From NCBI GenBank assembly GCA_900542475.1, contig UQNO01000004.1, positions 1 through 64,000 of the forward strand: a stretch of 64,000 bases of DNA, written 5' to 3'. A program made the translations under genes and the position numbers. Numbering within the stretch: the first letter of the stretch is position 1; every line of letters begins with the position of its first letter. The notes under the pieces are model-generated. The model was not told the origin of the DNA. It saw only the letters and a list, made by a program, of their open reading frames with translations, and ran no database searches. Of the stretch, positions 63,003 through 64,000 are shown piece after piece. Source of the stretch: an uncultured Bacteroidota bacterium. Its GTDB lineage: Bacteria; Bacteroidota; Bacteroidia; Bacteroidales; F082.

Positions 63003-64000
63003 TTAATTTTCTATTATTTCCTTTGCTTTTGTAATCCACTCATCATCAATTCCCAAGCTTTCCGCGATATTCAGAGCCTCATGCGGTGCCTGTCCATCTT
63101 TGACTTCAACAAGTTCGTAGTTCATCGAGCCGTTTTCAAAACCTTTAACTCTTAAGCGTCTTGAGTCGGTCGGCTCTATATCGTAATGCGTTGTCATGAC
63201 GAGGCTCACATTCGGAACCTCAAGCACCTTCACCAGTGCCGCAACCAATGCCGTTCCTTCCTTCGGGTTGGTGGTTCTTGCCGGCTCGTCAATCAACGCC
63301 AAAATTTTTCGTTTTCCACGCGATGCCTTGATAACAGCATCAATGTTTTTCATCTCCGCCGCGAACGACGACAGTCCTTTCTCTATCGACTGCTCATCGC
63401 CAATGCAGAAATAGATTTCATCTTTCAAATCAATCTCGGCTTTTGCCGCAGGTATGCCAAATCCGAATTGAAACAGGTATTGGCACAAAGTCAATGTTTT
63501 CAAAACCACTGTTTTGCCACCCATATTGGCGCCCGTAATCAATGTCGGCTTGTTCCAAAAAGCGATATCCACCGGCTGAAAAGTGCGGTTGCGCTGCTCA
63601 AGTGCTTCTTTCACTTCCGGATTGAACAAGCTCTCGTATTCCGTCTCACCATCTTCTGAAATGGTCGGGAAGCAGAGGTCGTATTTTATCATCTGATACG
63701 CTTTGGCGAGATTCAAGTCGATGAATGCCAACGCATTCTGCGCTGCTTCAAGGTCATAGGCATATTTAGAGAGCTGCATCGACAGTCTGGCTCGTATCTC
63801 GTCTTCGATGGCTGTCGCCTCGTTGAACAACGCCTCGTCGAAGTCGTCTTGCACCTTCATCTTTCCGCGCAGCTCCGACAACCGCTCCGAATAGGAGTCG
63901 TAAATATAAAACGACGCTATCTTCATTCCATCGGGGTCGAGAATATCCACGACTTCTTCCAAATCAGGGATAAAAACATTGTCGCCAAGCTGCAACTTAT
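63003..64000 (-). CDS. kamC: MutS-like ATPase, probable lysine 5,6-aminomutase reactivase KamC (5' end outside window)
   Basis: At least 332 residues; the frame is open through base 64000, so the start is beyond the window and the TTG at 63995 is not a start. The C-terminal half is a MutS-type ABC ATPase: KPTLITGANMGGKTVVLKTL (Walker A), EIYFCIGDEQSIEKGLSSFA (signature), KILALIDEPARTTNPKEG (Walker B) and VSLVMTTHYDIEP (switch His). MutS-like proteins in lysine fermentation clusters form part of the B12-enzyme reactivase (KamB/KamC). The location beside kamD supports this over a mismatch repair role. The N-terminal visible part lacks the mismatch-binding domain. Confidence 0.8.
   Translation of the reverse strand, partial: KLQLGDNVFIPDLEEVVDILDPDGMKIASFYIYDSYSERLSELRGKMKVQDDFDEALFNEATAIEDEIRARLSMQLSKYAYDLEAAQNALAFIDLNLAKAYQMIKYDLCFPTISEDGETEYESLFNPEVKEALEQRNRTFQPVDIAFWNKPTLITGANMGGKTVVLKTLTLCQYLFQFGFGIPAAKAEIDLKDEIYFCIGDEQSIEKGLSSFAAEMKNIDAVIKASRGKRKILALIDEPARTTNPKEGTALVAALVKVLEVPNVSLVMTTHYDIEPTDSRRLRVKGFENGSMNYELVEVKDGQAPHEALNIAESLGIDDEWITKAKEIIEN

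Overview
The window is chromosomal DNA of a Bacteroidota bacterium, most likely an amino-acid-fermenting anaerobe of the Bacteroidales. The evidence is repeated promoters of the Bacteroidota type (TTG, 19-21 bases, TAnnTTTG), GLPGLI-family proteins, carboxypeptidase-regulatory-domain outer-membrane barrels, a DUF5686 protein, a TamB protein, a secreted GH2 beta-galactosidase, a five-gene heterodisulfide-reductase-like operon and lysine 5,6-aminomutase genes. The species cannot be named from the sequence alone.

Layout. 1-3.8 kb: the 3' part of an LTA-synthase-like sulfatase, a diacylglycerol-kinase-family lipid kinase and a YbdG-like mechanosensitive channel. 3.8-8.7 kb (minus): an Hdr-like electron-transfer operon of five tightly packed genes. 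8.8-15.2 kb: a scrambled glmS remnant coupled to a DUF5686 outer-membrane protein, a nitroreductase, a GlcNAc-kinase-like sugar kinase and arginine decarboxylase. 15.3-23.1 kb: a repeated secretion locus with two small secreted four-cysteine peptides, three GLPGLI proteins, a lipoprotein, a CxxC thioredoxin-like lipoprotein and a TonB-receptor-like barrel. It is laced with four copies of a repeat that carries a mini-ORF and alternative hairpins, and it is read from two near-identical promoters. 23.1-25.7 kb: a dead KilA-N gene, a Ser-Pro-Pro tRNA operon, an alkaline phosphatase lipoprotein and an orphan toxin-like nuclease domain.

25.8-33.6 kb is a decayed mobile island next to tRNA-Lys. It holds two copies of an IS4-type left end, a frameshifted DUF1016 nuclease fragment, an overlapping secreted trypsin-like protease / SIR2 gene pair, a frameshifted MobV relaxase, a deleted IS1634-type element and a MITE-like IS4 derivative. 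33.6-44.8 kb is mostly core: tRNA-Lys, TsaC-like protein, tRNA-Arg, RRM protein, beta-galactosidase, a small lipoprotein, a membrane protein, DNA ligase, a NapH-like polyferredoxin and a ferredoxin-type aldo/keto reductase. 44.8-45.3 kb holds remnants of a DNA methyltransferase and perhaps a restriction gene. 45.3-64 kb: sodium/solute symporter, nitroreductase lipoprotein, AddA/RecB-type helicase-nuclease, TamB, TsaD, dGTPase, prolyl oligopeptidase and lysine 5,6-aminomutase genes interrupted by a DUF1016 nuclease gene and a small ORF.

How the genes fit together. Lysine 5,6-aminomutase with its reactivase ATPase, the Hdr-like complex and the polyferredoxin proteins suit anaerobic amino-acid fermentation with ferredoxin and quinone redox balancing. 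The strongest candidates for something undescribed are the duplicated cysteine-peptide/GLPGLI/thioredoxin/barrel locus and the protease-SIR2 pair in the mobile island. All functions are read from sequence motifs; no database search was run.
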